Origin: Sphingomonas sp. SORGH_AS_0879
GTDB lineage: Bacteria; Pseudomonadota; Alphaproteobacteria; Sphingomonadales; Sphingomonadaceae
Reading direction: 5' to 3'
Length of the DNA: 64,000 nt
Assembly (NCBI RefSeq): GCF_030819175.1
Contig: NZ_JAUTBJ010000002.1
Span: 940,001 to 1,004,000, forward strand
Position numbers and translations under genes: made by a program. How positions within the stretch are numbered: position 1 is the first letter of the stretch; each line of letters opens with the position of its first letter. The notes beneath the pieces were generated by a model. It worked only from the letters and a program-made list of their open reading frames with translations, was not told the DNA's origin and did not search any database. Shown one piece after another: positions 25,736 through 35,035 of this stretch.

Positions 25736-26326
25736 TCAGACGATTCGGTTGGCTTGTTCGAACGCCAGGCGCGGATTGCGCGGGTGAAGCGTGCTGCGGT
25801 CGCCATAGCCGATGGTCGCGATGAAGTTGGACCGCACGCCCGGCTGATCGGCGAAGAAGGCCTTGTCCACCGCACCCTGATCGAAGCCCGACATCGCGCC
25901 GGTATCCAGCCCCAGCGCCCGTGCCGCGAGGATCAGATAGGCCCCCTGGAGCGAACTGTTGCGGAAGGCCGAGGCCTCGCGCAATTCGGTATTGCCGTCG
26001 AACCAGCTCCTGGCATCGACATGCGGGAATAGCTGCGGCAGATATTCGTGGAAGTTCACGTCCATGCCGATGATGACCGTGGCGGGGGCGGCGCGAATCT
26101 TCTCCGCATTGCTGCCGGAGGCGCAATCGGCCAGCTTGTCCTTGGCCTCCTGGCTCAGGCACCAGACCAGCCGCGCGGGGCTCTGGTTGGTCGAGGTCGG
26201 GGGCATCTTCATCAGGTCCCAAAGCGCCCGAATCTCGTCCTCGCCCACGGGCTTGTCGAGATAATGGTTGAAGGTGCGCCCCTCGCGGAACAGCCGGTCC
26301 AGGCTGGCGTCGTCGATCGGGTTCAT
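25736..26326 (-). CDS. Nitroreductase-fold reductase (RutE/malonic semialdehyde reductase type)
   Basis: A 196-residue FMN-dependent reductase. The N-terminus (DRLFREGRTFNHYLDKPVGE, then MPPTSTNQSPARLVWCLSQE) and C-terminus (GFDQGAVDKAFF, FIATIGYGD) match the RutE/HadB-type malonic semialdehyde reductase family, which reduces 3-oxopropanoate with NADPH. No other rut genes are in the window, so a general nitroreductase role is equally possible. ATG 26326 shares one base with the nfuA stop; the upstream in-frame extension lacks similarity. Confidence 0.88.
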   Translation of the reverse strand: MNPIDDASLDRLFREGRTFNHYLDKPVGEDEIRALWDLMKMPPTSTNQSPARLVWCLSQEAKDKLADCASGSNAEKIRAAPATVIIGMDVNFHEYLPQLFPHVDARSWFDGNTELREASAFRNSSLQGAYLILAARALGLDTGAMSGFDQGAVDKAFFADQPGVRSNFIATIGYGDRSTLHPRNPRLAFEQANRIV

Positions 26327-26898
26327 CAGACGGCCCTCACTTCGGTGACTTCGGGGACGTAGTGGCGGAGCAACTGCTCGATCCCGTTCTTCAACGTCGC
26401 GGTGGACGAGGGGCAACCGGCGCATGCGCCCTGCATCTTGAGAAAGACCTTGCCCTTGTCGAAGCCGCGATAGACGATATCGCCGCCGTCATTGGCGACC
26501 GCAGGCCGCACGCGCGTGTCGATCAGTTCGCGGATTTGCGCGACGATGTCGGCGTCCTCGGGATCGTCGGCAAAGGCTTCTTCCTCCACCGGCACCGCGA
26601 AGTCCGCCGCGCCCTGCTTGAACAGCGGCATCTGCGCCGAGAAATGGTCGAGCAGGATGCCCAGCACATCGGGCTTCACGTCCGACCAGTCGACGCCCGG
26701 CGCGATCGTCACCGACACGAAGTCGCGACCGAAGAACACGCCGGTCACGTCGCCCAGATTGAAGATCGCCTCGGCCAGCGGGCTGGCACCGGCTTCCTCG
26801 GGGGAGGCGAAGTCGCGCGTCCCGCTGTCCATCACCTTGCGGCCGGGCAGGAATTTCAGCGTCGCCGGGTTGGGCGTGGGTTCGGTCTCGATCAGCAT
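26326..26898 (-). CDS. nfuA: Fe-S cluster carrier NfuA
   Basis: A 190-residue scaffold/carrier that delivers [4Fe-4S] clusters. The N-terminal Nfu_N domain begins MLIETEPTPNPATLKFLPG and includes GVFFGRDFVSVT. The C-terminal NifU-like domain has VRPAVANDGGDIVYRGFDKG and the cluster-binding CAGC in KMQGACAGCPSSTATLKNG. The start at 26898 begins the family domain; an ATG three codons upstream is possible. It is coupled to the following reductase gene, and its supply role fits the neighbouring radical-SAM enzyme MiaB. Confidence 0.95.
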   Translation of the reverse strand: MLIETEPTPNPATLKFLPGRKVMDSGTRDFASPEEAGASPLAEAIFNLGDVTGVFFGRDFVSVTIAPGVDWSDVKPDVLGILLDHFSAQMPLFKQGAADFAVPVEEEAFADDPEDADIVAQIRELIDTRVRPAVANDGGDIVYRGFDKGKVFLKMQGACAGCPSSTATLKNGIEQLLRHYVPEVTEVRAV

Positions 26899-26992
26899 GG
26901 CCCCCATGTGGCGCGGGCGGCGGCGGGGATCAAGCGGGACACGGGAAAGGATGCGTTTCCAGCGCGCAACCTGGGGCTGGGCGGTTCGGCTA

Positions 26993-27017
26993 GATCCTCC
27001 CCGCATCGGGGAGGATC
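26993..27017. terminator. Perfect 11-bp hairpin past the hydroxylase-like gene
   Basis: GATCCTCCCCG and CGGGGAGGATC pair exactly around CAT, starting four bases beyond the minus-strand stop at 27021. It is nearly the same sequence as the hairpin at 2481-2502. No T-run follows, so it may be a REP-type unit doing the work of a terminator. Confidence 0.6.
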
Positions 27018-27020
27018 GGA

Positions 27021-27875
27021 TCAGATCCGCTCCCGCAACAGCCGCAGCACCGCCCCCGCCACCCATTGCCCCGGCCGTCGCAGCGGGCGGGCGAAGCGGA
27101 TGCGCAGGACGATCCGCTGCCCTTCGGCGTCATTGTGGATCTCGTGATCGAAACTGTCGTCGAAGATCAGCGTCTCGCCCTCCGCCCAGCGGAGGATGCG
27201 ATCGCGCACGCGCATCCGGGCCCCGCCGTCGCGCGGCACGACCAGTCCGAGGTGACAGGTGATCAGCCCCTTGGTCGCGCCGCGCCGCGTCGGGATATGC
27301 GCATTGGGCGCGAGCGAGGCGAAGGCGGCGTCGTACAGGCCGGGGATCGCCCGAAGCGCCGCGAGGGTGCGCGGGCACCCCGGCGCGCGAATGGCCACCG
27401 CCCCGCCATCCTGCCAGAGCGGCATCAGGCCGGAGGGCGCCATCGCCACCGCCTCGGCGCGAATCGCGGCCCATTCGCGGCGCAGCCCGGCGGTCCAGGC
27501 GAAGTCGCGAACGTCGAGAACGGGATCGGTGGAGGCCAGCGACTGGGACGCGATCAGCCCGTCGAACAGGCGGCCGAACCGGTGGAGCATCGCGCCGCCG
27601 GTCGGGGCGGGGACGGGCGGACCTGCGACGGGTTCGGCGGCGGGTGGCGGGACCAGAGACGCGATACGCTCGACCCGGTCCGAATCGCGCTGAAATCGCC
27701 GGGCGGCGGGCATCGGTCCATCGCCATCGGTTTCGCCCGATTCATGCCATATTGTGTCCGACGCCCGACGCCGGGCACCGGCATTCATCGACTTGGTCAT
27801 CACGTTCCGTACATCCCCGGCCTGCCCCCGCATCCGGGCCTTTGACGGGCCCTTGTCATGCGGGATCAGTGACAT
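27021..27875 (-). CDS. Aspartyl/asparaginyl beta-hydroxylase-like protein
   Basis: A 284-residue protein whose C-terminal domain is the cupin-type Asp/Asn hydroxylase (2-oxoglutarate, Fe(II)). HIPTRRGATKGLITCHLGLV supplies the oxoglutarate/metal region with His193 and His206, and ETLIFDDSFDHEIHND supplies the distal His. The first about 95 residues are low-complexity and Pro/Ala-rich, so a later start (for example MLHRFGRLFDGL at about residue 96) is possible. Targets may be proteins or a small lipid-linked group; not known here. Confidence 0.82.
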   Translation of the reverse strand: MSLIPHDKGPSKARMRGQAGDVRNVMTKSMNAGARRRASDTIWHESGETDGDGPMPAARRFQRDSDRVERIASLVPPPAAEPVAGPPVPAPTGGAMLHRFGRLFDGLIASQSLASTDPVLDVRDFAWTAGLRREWAAIRAEAVAMAPSGLMPLWQDGGAVAIRAPGCPRTLAALRAIPGLYDAAFASLAPNAHIPTRRGATKGLITCHLGLVVPRDGGARMRVRDRILRWAEGETLIFDDSFDHEIHNDAEGQRIVLRIRFARPLRRPGQWVAGAVLRLLRERI

Positions 27876-27997
27876 CGCCCTAAGCGCATAGTGCGCCCAA
27901 ATGATGGCGCGGCGGCTGGTGGCGCGGCGCGATCAAGGCGCTTTGGGGCGATTTAGGGGCGGCTGGCGAAGCGGCGGGCCACGGGTTAAGAGGGGGA

Positions 27998-30958
27998 ATG
28001 GCGTTTCCGTCCCGCGCAATGCGCTGTCTTGCCCTGCCGGTCCTTCTCGGACTGGCGCTTCCCGTCATCGGTCAGGCTCCCCGGACCGACCGGCCCCAGG
28101 ACCCATCGGTCCCGCAGGGGATGCCGGTCCCCGCCACCGTGGCGACCGCACCCCAGCCGCAGACGGCGCGCGATCCGCTCGCCCCGTTGCCGCCGATACC
28201 GGGCGTCGACCAGAGCCCGTGGCTCTACAAGGATTCCGACCTGCCGCAGGACAAGGCATGGAAGTTCGGTACCCTGCCGAACGGTCTGCGCTATGCCGTG
28301 CGGCGCAACGGCGTGCCGCCGGGGCAGGTGGCGGTCCGGGTGCGGATCGATGCCGGTTCACTCAACGAAAGCGATTCGGAGCGCGGCTTCGCGCATCTGA
28401 TCGAGCATCTGTCCTTCCGCGGGTCGCAGCATGTGCCCGATGGCGAAGCCAAGCGCATCTGGCAGCGGCTGGGCGCGACCTTCGGCTCGGACTCCAACGC
28501 CTCCACCACGCCGACCCAGACCGTCTATCAACTCGATCTGCCCGGCGCGACCGAGCAGGGGCTGGACGAAAGCCTGAAGATCCTGGCAGGCATGATGTCC
28601 GCCCCCTACATGACCAGCGAGGCATTGAATGCCGAGCGGCCCGTCGTCCTGGCCGAGCGGCGCGAGCAGCCCGGCCCGCAGGTCCGCTATTCGGACAAGC
28701 TGCGCGAAACCTTCTTCGCCGGACAACCGCTCGCCGAGCGCTCGCCGATCGGCCAGCTCAAGACGCTGGAGGCCGCGACGCCCGACAGCGTGCGCGCTTT
28801 CCACGACCGCTGGTATCGCCCTGAAAATACGGTGGTGATCATCTCGGGCGATCTCGACCCGCTGCTGTTCGCGCGGCTGGTCGCCAGGAATTTCGGCGAC
28901 TGGCAGGGCGTCGGCCCCAAGCCGCCCGCCCCCGATTTCGGCAGCCCCAAGGCGGATGCCGCCGTCGCGGGCGCGCTGGTCGAACCGGCGATGCCGCCGG
29001 TGGTGGCGATGGCGGTGCTGCGTCCCTGGAAATATCAGGACGATACCGCGATCTTCAACCAGAAGCGGATGGTCGACATGGTCGCCGCGCGCCTCATCAG
29101 CCGCCGTCTGGAAGATCGCGCGCGGGCGGGGGGCAGCTTCCTTCAGGCCAGCGTCGCGCTGGACGATGTGTCGCGCTCGGCCAATGTGACCACCGTCAAC
29201 GTCATACCGATCGGCGACAATTGGGAAGCCGCGCTGAAGGACGTGCGCGCGGTCATCGCCTCCGCCATGGCGACCAAGCCGACGCAAGGAGAGATCGACC
29301 GCGAACTCGCCGATTACGATGCGATCCTGCGCACCCAGGTCGACACCGCGCGGGTGGAGGCGGGGGCCAAGCAGGCCGACGACATGGTCGGCGCGCTCGA
29401 CATCCGCGAAACCGTGACCGCGCCGGAGACGAGCTATCAGATCCTGCGCCAGGCGATCGACAAGAAGATGTTCACGCCGGACTCGGTGCTCGCCTCCACC
29501 CGGAAGATATTCCAGGGCACGGCGACCCGCGCGCTGGTGAACACCCGCACGCCGGAGCCGGATGCGGTCGCACGCCTGACCGCCGCGTTGAAGGCCGATG
29601 TCCGTCCGCTGGCCGAGCATCGCCGTCGCCAGGGCAATATCAGCTTCGCACAGCTTCCCAGGCTGGGCACGCCCGGCAAGGTCGTGTCGCGCGAGAAGAT
29701 CGACCAGCTGGGGTTGGAGAAGGTCACCTTCGCCAATGGCACGCGGTTGCTGCTGCTGGCCAATGACGGGGAGACGGGGCGCGTCTATCTGCGCGCGCGG
29801 TTCGGGCGCGGATACAATGCGCTTCCGGCCGACCGGGAAAGCGCCGCCTGGGCCGCCGATCTCGCGCTGGTCGCGGGCGGTATCGGCAAGTTCGACCAGG
29901 GCGATCTCGACCGGCTGACCGCCGGGCGGACCATGGGGATGGACTTCGATATCGATGACGATGCCTTTGCCTTCAACGCGCTGTCCTCGCCCGGCGATTA
30001 TGCCGATAATCTGAAGCTGATGGCGGCCAAGCTGGTTGCGCCGCGCTGGGACCCCGCGCCGGTCAACCGGGCCAAGGCGGCGATGCTGGCGGGTTATGAC
30101 GGGTTCGACGCCTCGCCCGACGGGGTGTTGGGCCGTGATCTGGAACGGCTGCTGCGCGATGGCGATCCGCGCTGGGGCACCCCGCCGCGCTCGGCAATCC
30201 GGGCGACCACGCCCGAAAGCTTCAAGGCGCTCTGGGCCCCGCTGCTCGCCACGGGGCCGATCGAGGTGTCGGTCTTCGGCGACGTGAAGCCGGACGAGGC
30301 GATCGCGGCGGTGGCGAACAGCTTCGGCGCGATCCCGGCGCGACCCGCGGCCGCGGGTCCGGTGCCGCCGGTCCGCTTCCCCGCGCATGTCGCCACCCCG
30401 GTGGTGCGCACCCATACTGGCCCCGCCGACCAGGCGGCGGCGGTGATCGCCTGGCCGACCGGCGGCGGATCGGCGGACGACCGTATCCGCAACCGGCTGG
30501 ACGTGTTGGCGCAGGTCTTTTCCGACCGGCTGATGGACCAGCTCCGTTCGAAGGCAGGCGCGAGCTACAGCCCGCAGGTCGCCAGCCAATGGCCGGTCGG
30601 CCTGCCCAGTGGCGGGCGGATGATCGCGATCGGCATGGTCGCGCCCGACAAGGTCGACTTCTTCCTGACCACCGCGCGCGCCATCGCCGCCGACCTGGCC
30701 GCCAACCCGATCGGCGCGGACGAGTTGCAACGGATCAAGCGGCCCATGGCGCAGCGCCTGGCGCGCATGGCGTCGGGCAACCAGTTCTGGATGCAGCGTC
30801 TGGCCGGGGCGGCCTATGACCCGCAACGGGTCGAGGCGACCAAGCGGCTGGCGCAGGATTTCGTCTCGATCGGTCCGGCGGATTTGCAGGCGGTCGCGGC
30901 GCGCTTCCTGCGGCCCGATACGGACTGGTCGGTGAAGGTGGTGCCCAAGGCCAAATGA
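27998..30958 (+). CDS. M16-family (pitrilysin-like) zinc peptidase, two-domain
   Basis: A 986-residue exported metallopeptidase. It has a signal peptide (about 1-26, ending VIGQA), a Pro-rich linker, and then the active M16 half with the inverted zinc motif HLIEH (His133, Glu136, His137 in FAHLIEHLSF). A distal Glu lies about 75 residues later. The second, inactive M16-like half (about 560-986) lacks HxxEH, as usual. It probably degrades peptides in the periplasm. The ATG has AGAGGGGGA just upstream. It may supply peptides to the dipeptide enzymes encoded elsewhere. Confidence 0.92.
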   Translation: MAFPSRAMRCLALPVLLGLALPVIGQAPRTDRPQDPSVPQGMPVPATVATAPQPQTARDPLAPLPPIPGVDQSPWLYKDSDLPQDKAWKFGTLPNGLRYAVRRNGVPPGQVAVRVRIDAGSLNESDSERGFAHLIEHLSFRGSQHVPDGEAKRIWQRLGATFGSDSNASTTPTQTVYQLDLPGATEQGLDESLKILAGMMSAPYMTSEALNAERPVVLAERREQPGPQVRYSDKLRETFFAGQPLAERSPIGQLKTLEAATPDSVRAFHDRWYRPENTVVIISGDLDPLLFARLVARNFGDWQGVGPKPPAPDFGSPKADAAVAGALVEPAMPPVVAMAVLRPWKYQDDTAIFNQKRMVDMVAARLISRRLEDRARAGGSFLQASVALDDVSRSANVTTVNVIPIGDNWEAALKDVRAVIASAMATKPTQGEIDRELADYDAILRTQVDTARVEAGAKQADDMVGALDIRETVTAPETSYQILRQAIDKKMFTPDSVLASTRKIFQGTATRALVNTRTPEPDAVARLTAALKADVRPLAEHRRRQGNISFAQLPRLGTPGKVVSREKIDQLGLEKVTFANGTRLLLLANDGETGRVYLRARFGRGYNALPADRESAAWAADLALVAGGIGKFDQGDLDRLTAGRTMGMDFDIDDDAFAFNALSSPGDYADNLKLMAAKLVAPRWDPAPVNRAKAAMLAGYDGFDASPDGVLGRDLERLLRDGDPRWGTPPRSAIRATTPESFKALWAPLLATGPIEVSVFGDVKPDEAIAAVANSFGAIPARPAAAGPVPPVRFPAHVATPVVRTHTGPADQAAAVIAWPTGGGSADDRIRNRLDVLAQVFSDRLMDQLRSKAGASYSPQVASQWPVGLPSGGRMIAIGMVAPDKVDFFLTTARAIAADLAANPIGADELQRIKRPMAQRLARMASGNQFWMQRLAGAAYDPQRVEATKRLAQDFVSIGPADLQAVAARFLRPDTDWSVKVVPKAK

Positions 30959-31083
30959 TCCTCCCCGGCACGGGGAGGGGGACCAGTCGCAGGCTGGTGG
31001 AGGGGGCGTGCCGCAAGGGGCGTCCTGTGGGGAAGCCCCCCTCCGTCAGGCCTTCGGCTGCCACCTCCCCGTGCCGGGGAGGA
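30959..31083. repeat. Palindromic intergenic unit (CCTCCCCGGC...GCCGGGGAGG)
   Basis: The outer arms TCCTCCCCGGCACGGGGAG (30959-30977) and CTCCCCGTGCCGGGGAGGA (31065-31083) are exact inverted complements. The middle carries GGTGGAGGGGG and CCCTCCGTCAGGCC, the same core found in the repeats at 44308 and 60899. It starts on the base after the M16 stop and may also end that transcript. Confidence 0.75.
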
Positions 31084-31214
31084 ACCAGGTGTTCGGCCGC
31101 ACGTTTCCGCCCTGAACGACCTTTGTGCGCCGCAAAATCCGCGCCGCCCTTTCGCTCGCGCCGCATTTCGGCTATGGGCCCCGGCGACATACCCTCCGAA
31201 CAAGAGAAATTTGC

Positions 31215-33056
31215 ATGAGCCTCCGCAACGTGGCGATCATCGCGCACGTCGACCATGGCAAGACGACCCTGGTTGATCAGCTGTTCCGCCAGTCGGGCAC
31301 CTTCCGCGACAACCAGCGTGTCGAAGAACGCGCGATGGACTCCAACGACCTGGAAAAGGAGCGCGGGATCACCATTCTCGCCAAGCCGACCTCGGTCGAC
31401 TGGACTCCGCCGGGCAGCGACGAGTCGATCCGCATCAACATCGTCGACACCCCCGGACACGCCGACTTCGGCGGCGAGGTGGAGCGCATCCTGTCGATGG
31501 TCGACGGCGTCGTCCTGCTGGTCGATTCGTCGGAAGGCGCGATGCCGCAGACGAAGTTCGTGACCGGCAAGGCGCTGGCGCTGGGCCTGAAGCCGATCGT
31601 CGTCGTCAACAAGGTCGACCGCGCCGACGCGCGTATCCAGGAAGTGCTGGACGAAGTGTTCGACCTGTTCGTCTCGCTCGACGCGAATGACGAGCAGTTG
31701 GACTTCCCGGTCCTCTACGCCTCGGGCCGCAACGGCTATGCCTCGACCGACATGGACGCGCGCGAAGGCACGCTGATCCCGATGTTCGAGACGATCGTGA
31801 ACCATGTTCCGGCCCCGAAGGTCGAGGTCGAGGACGTGCCCTTCACCTTCCTGGTGACGCTGCTCGACCGCGACAACTTCCTCGGCCGTATCCTGACCGG
31901 CCGCGTCAACTCGGGCACGGTCAAGCTGAACCAGGCGATCCACGCGCTCGACGCCGATGGCAATGTCATCGAAACCGGCCGCGCGTCGAAGATCCTGTCG
32001 TTCCGCGGCCTGGACCGCGTGCCGGTCGAGGAAGCCAAGGCGGGCGACATCATCTCGTTGGCCGGTCTGGCGGTCGCCACCGTGGCGAACACCATCGCCG
32101 ATACCAGCGTGACCGTGCCGCTCCAGGCGCAGCCGATCGATCCGCCGACGCTGTCGATGCGCTTCGCGGTCAACGACTCGCCGATGGCGGGCCGTGAGGG
32201 CACCAAGGTGACCAGCCGCATGATCCGCGACCGCCTGATGCGCGAAGCGGAATCGAACGTCGCGGTGAAGGTCACCGAGAGCGACGACCGCGACAGCTTC
32301 GAGGTCGCCGGTCGCGGCGAACTCCAGCTTGGCGTTCTGATCGAGACGATGCGCCGCGAAGGCTTCGAGCTGGGCATCAGCCGCCCGCGCGTGCTGTTCG
32401 GCGAGGACGAGGACGGCAAGAAGACCGAGCCGTACGAAACCGTCATCATCGACGTGGACGAGGAATATTCGGGCACGGTCGTCGAGAAGATGAACCTGCG
32501 CAAGGCCGAGATGACCGACATGCGTCCCTCGGGCGGTGGCAAGACCCGCATCACCTTCTCCGCGCCGTCGCGCGGCATGATCGGTTACCACGGCGAGTTC
32601 CTGTCGGACACGCGCGGCACCGGCATCATGAACCGCCTGTTCGAGCGTTACGGCCCGCACAAGGGCAAGATCGAAGGCCGCAAGAACGGCGTCCTGATCT
32701 CGAACGGCGCGGGCGAAGCGCAGGGCTATGCACTGGGTCCGCTCGAAGAGCGCGGCATCCTGTTCGTCGGCCACGGCGAAGCGCTGTACGAAGGCATGAT
32801 CATCGGCGAGAACGCCAAGACGGATGACCTCGAGGTCAACCCGATGAAGGCGAAGCAGTTGACCAACTTCCGCGCAAGCGGCGGCAAGGACGACGCGATC
32901 CGCCTGACCCCGCCGAAGAAGATGACGCTGGAGCAGGCTATCGCCTATATCGACGACGACGAAATGGTCGAAGTGACCCCGAAGTCGATCCGTCTGCGCA
33001 AGCGCTATCTCGACCCGAACGAGCGCAAGCGCGCGGCTCGCTCGAAGGCGGCGTAA
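31215..33056 (+). CDS. typA: Translational GTPase TypA/BipA
   Basis: A 613-residue ribosome-associated GTPase needed under stress and for 50S assembly. The G domain has G1 AHVDHGKTTL, the switch ERGITILAKPTSV, G3 DTPGHADFGGE and G4 NKVDRADAR. Domain II, the EF-G-like domains III and V, and the TypA-specific C-terminal domain (LTPPKKMTLEQAIAYIDDDE, then RLRKRYLDPNERKR) are all present. ATG 31215 starts the typical MSLRNVAIIAHVDHG. It stands alone with its own terminator. Confidence 0.97.
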   Translation: MSLRNVAIIAHVDHGKTTLVDQLFRQSGTFRDNQRVEERAMDSNDLEKERGITILAKPTSVDWTPPGSDESIRINIVDTPGHADFGGEVERILSMVDGVVLLVDSSEGAMPQTKFVTGKALALGLKPIVVVNKVDRADARIQEVLDEVFDLFVSLDANDEQLDFPVLYASGRNGYASTDMDAREGTLIPMFETIVNHVPAPKVEVEDVPFTFLVTLLDRDNFLGRILTGRVNSGTVKLNQAIHALDADGNVIETGRASKILSFRGLDRVPVEEAKAGDIISLAGLAVATVANTIADTSVTVPLQAQPIDPPTLSMRFAVNDSPMAGREGTKVTSRMIRDRLMREAESNVAVKVTESDDRDSFEVAGRGELQLGVLIETMRREGFELGISRPRVLFGEDEDGKKTEPYETVIIDVDEEYSGTVVEKMNLRKAEMTDMRPSGGGKTRITFSAPSRGMIGYHGEFLSDTRGTGIMNRLFERYGPHKGKIEGRKNGVLISNGAGEAQGYALGPLEERGILFVGHGEALYEGMIIGENAKTDDLEVNPMKAKQLTNFRASGGKDDAIRLTPPKKMTLEQAIAYIDDDEMVEVTPKSIRLRKRYLDPNERKRAARSKAA

Positions 33057-33064
33057 TCAGGGAA

Positions 33065-33093
33065 GGGCCGGGCGGAAACGTCCGGCCCGTTTT
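33065..33093 (+). terminator. Rho-independent terminator of typA
   Basis: GGGCCGGGCG and CGTCCGGCCC form a 10-bp stem with one G-T pair, closed by a GAAA tetraloop and followed by GTTTTCGTT. It begins nine bases after the stop. Confidence 0.9.
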
Positions 33094-33186
33094 CGTTGGG
33101 CGGGGCGACGAACCTGACGCTTGTTCACGACAAAGCCCGCCATCTCGCGACGACGGGCTCTGCCAAGCTTTCAAGACGCCAGGGCC

Positions 33187-34074
33187 TTACCCCTGCTCGG
33201 CTTCCTTGCGGGCGCGCTCTTCATAGAAGTTGCGCACCACGTCCCACGCTTCCTCGGCGGTTTCGACATAGGTGAAGATGCCCAGGTCGCGCTCGGACAC
33301 CACGCCCTCCTCGACCAGCGCCTCGAAATCGATCACCCGTTCCCAGAAGGCGCGTCCGAAGAGAAGCACCGGGATAGGCTGAATCTTCCCCGTCTGGATC
33401 AGGGTCAGCAGTTCGAACAATTCGTCGAACGTGCCGAACCCGCCTGGAAACGCCGCCAGCGCACGCGCGTGCAGCAGGAAGTGCATCTTGCGCAGCGCGA
33501 AATAGTGGAACTGCAACGACAGCGAGGGCGTGACATAGGGATTGGGCGCCTGCTCGTGCGGCAGGACGATGTTGAGCCCCACCGACTCGGCCCCGACGTC
33601 ATGCGCGCCGCGATTGGCCGCCTCCATGATCGAAGGGCCGCCGCCCGAGCACACCACGAACTGCCGCATCCCGCGATCGTCGCGGGGCAGGCGGCTGGTG
33701 ATCTGGGCCAGTTCGCGCGCGATGTCGTAATATTTGCTCTTGGCGACGAGATTCTCGGCGATCCGCCGCGACTTGTCGTCATGCGCCAGTTCGAGCAGCG
33801 CCTTGGCCTTGGCAGGCTCCGGGATACGCGCCGAGCCGTAGAAGACGAAGGTCGAGGCGATCTTGGCCTCTTCGAGCAGCAACTGCGCCTTCAGCAATTC
33901 CAACTGGAAACGGACGGGCCGAAGGTCTTCGCGCAGCAGGAAGTCCATGTCCTGAAAGGCCAGCGTATAGGCGGGGCTTTCGGTCTGGGGCGTCGAGACG
34001 ATCGTCTTGGCGCTTTCGGCGTCCTGGCTGGCATTGGGGAAGACGCGGTTCGGAACTTGGGTTTTATCGGTCAT
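33187..34074 (-). CDS. LOG-family protein (cytokinin-riboside phosphoribohydrolase-like)
   Basis: A 295-residue Rossmann-fold protein of the TIGR00730/LOG group. FVVCSGGGPSIMEAANRGAH and the signature PGGFGTFDE (about 213-221, in AAFPGGFGTFDELFE) are the nucleotide and catalytic motifs that in known members release free base from nucleoside 5'-monophosphates. An N-terminal extension of about 70 residues distinguishes it from the short LOG type. In bacteria the physiological role is often nucleotide salvage. A weak hairpin (AGCCCG/CGGGCT, 33134-33159) lies downstream. Confidence 0.88.
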   Translation of the reverse strand: MTDKTQVPNRVFPNASQDAESAKTIVSTPQTESPAYTLAFQDMDFLLREDLRPVRFQLELLKAQLLLEEAKIASTFVFYGSARIPEPAKAKALLELAHDDKSRRIAENLVAKSKYYDIARELAQITSRLPRDDRGMRQFVVCSGGGPSIMEAANRGAHDVGAESVGLNIVLPHEQAPNPYVTPSLSLQFHYFALRKMHFLLHARALAAFPGGFGTFDELFELLTLIQTGKIQPIPVLLFGRAFWERVIDFEALVEEGVVSERDLGIFTYVETAEEAWDVVRNFYEERARKEAEQG

Positions 34075-34107
34075 TTTGGATGATGTAGGGGATCGGCTGC
34101 CCCCGCG

Positions 34108-34797
34108 CTACCGGCAAAAGCGCGCCTTATCATCCTCCAGATGCAGGTGGTTGCGATGCGCGGCATTGTAATCGGGGGTCAGCACCGTGCCGAAGCGCCG
34201 ACAGGCCGATGCGCGGATCGTCGTCCAGAATTGCCGGATTTGCGGATCGGGCGAATTCCAGTCGTTCAGCAACGTGATCCGCCGCCCGTCCTTCAGCACG
34301 AAGCCGCCGACATCCACCGCATTGGCCAGCGCATGGCCCGAGCGTCGGTCGCCCATCCGCGCGGTGCCGACGATGTTGCGGCAGGCATAGCTGCCCATCC
34401 CCTCGACCTTCACCAGTTGCGAGCCGAGGATCTGCCATGCGGCGGGGGCGACGGCGTTGCGCACCCATCCGGCAAAGGCGCGGGCATTGCCGCACCGCAT
34501 CGCGGTGATGCCGGTGACGGGCACGCCGATATCGGTCAGTTGCACGGTGCCGTACAAGCCGCAGCCGGGCCCCAGTTCCTTGTCGGGCAATCGGCGATAA
34601 TCGACGCCCTCGCGCCGAAGATCGGCCTCGCACTGTGCGGTCTCACGGATCGGCGGGCGGTAAGGTTCGGGGCGCGTGGCCTGCTGGACGGGTCGGTCGG
34701 TGCGACCACAGGCCGCGAGAAGGACCAGGGCGCAAAGAGAGGTATAGCTACGGGCTCGCACCGCCGTCTTGTGCCTTCGACGACGGAGTCGCTGCAA
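34108..34797 (-). CDS. Extensin-like lipoprotein (DD-peptidase-like domain)
   Basis: A 229-residue exported protein. A basic N-terminus is followed by the lipobox CALVLLAAC with Cys30 as the lipidation site. The extensin-like C-terminal domain (PF06904 type, about 65-229) carries CGLYGTVQLTDIGV, CGNARAFAGWV, SGHALANAVDVGGF and HRNHLHLED. The His/Asp pattern matches zinc peptidases related to peptidoglycan DD-/LD-carboxypeptidases, so a cell-wall role is likely. It is close to, and probably transcribed separately from, the LOG gene. Confidence 0.85.
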   Translation of the reverse strand: MQRLRRRRHKTAVRARSYTSLCALVLLAACGRTDRPVQQATRPEPYRPPIRETAQCEADLRREGVDYRRLPDKELGPGCGLYGTVQLTDIGVPVTGITAMRCGNARAFAGWVRNAVAPAAWQILGSQLVKVEGMGSYACRNIVGTARMGDRRSGHALANAVDVGGFVLKDGRRITLLNDWNSPDPQIRQFWTTIRASACRRFGTVLTPDYNAAHRNHLHLEDDKARFCR

Positions 34798-34910
34798 CCG
34801 ATTAGCGGCGAAGCGTGCCGACCCGCATTCGGAAGGGAGGCTCGCTTACAATATCGCGTCGCTTCAACGCCCTGGAACGCCGTGGTCCGGAATTATTCTG
34901 TCGCCGGGGC

Positions 34911-35003
34911 GATTGTGGTTGTCACAATCGATCCGCATCGCTAGGGCCGTCGACGGGCCACGCGGTCCCAACGCCGCGCGTGCTCTCTGTGAGGAGAGTC
35001 TTA
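34911..35003 (+). promoter_or_regulatory. Candidate structured leader / regulatory region of serC
   Basis: GATTGTG-gttgt-CACAATC (34911-34929) is a perfect 7-bp inverted repeat. Further down, GGGCCG (34944-34949) can pair with CGG-T-CCC (34963-34969). CTCTC (34983-34987) pairs with GAGAG (34994-34998), hiding the ribosome site GAGGAGAG. A conserved serC leader RNA has been described in Alphaproteobacteria, so this is a plausible example. The exact consensus was not checked. Confidence 0.45.
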
Positions 35004-35035
35004 AATGACTGATACGACTGCCGCCGACGCCACTC

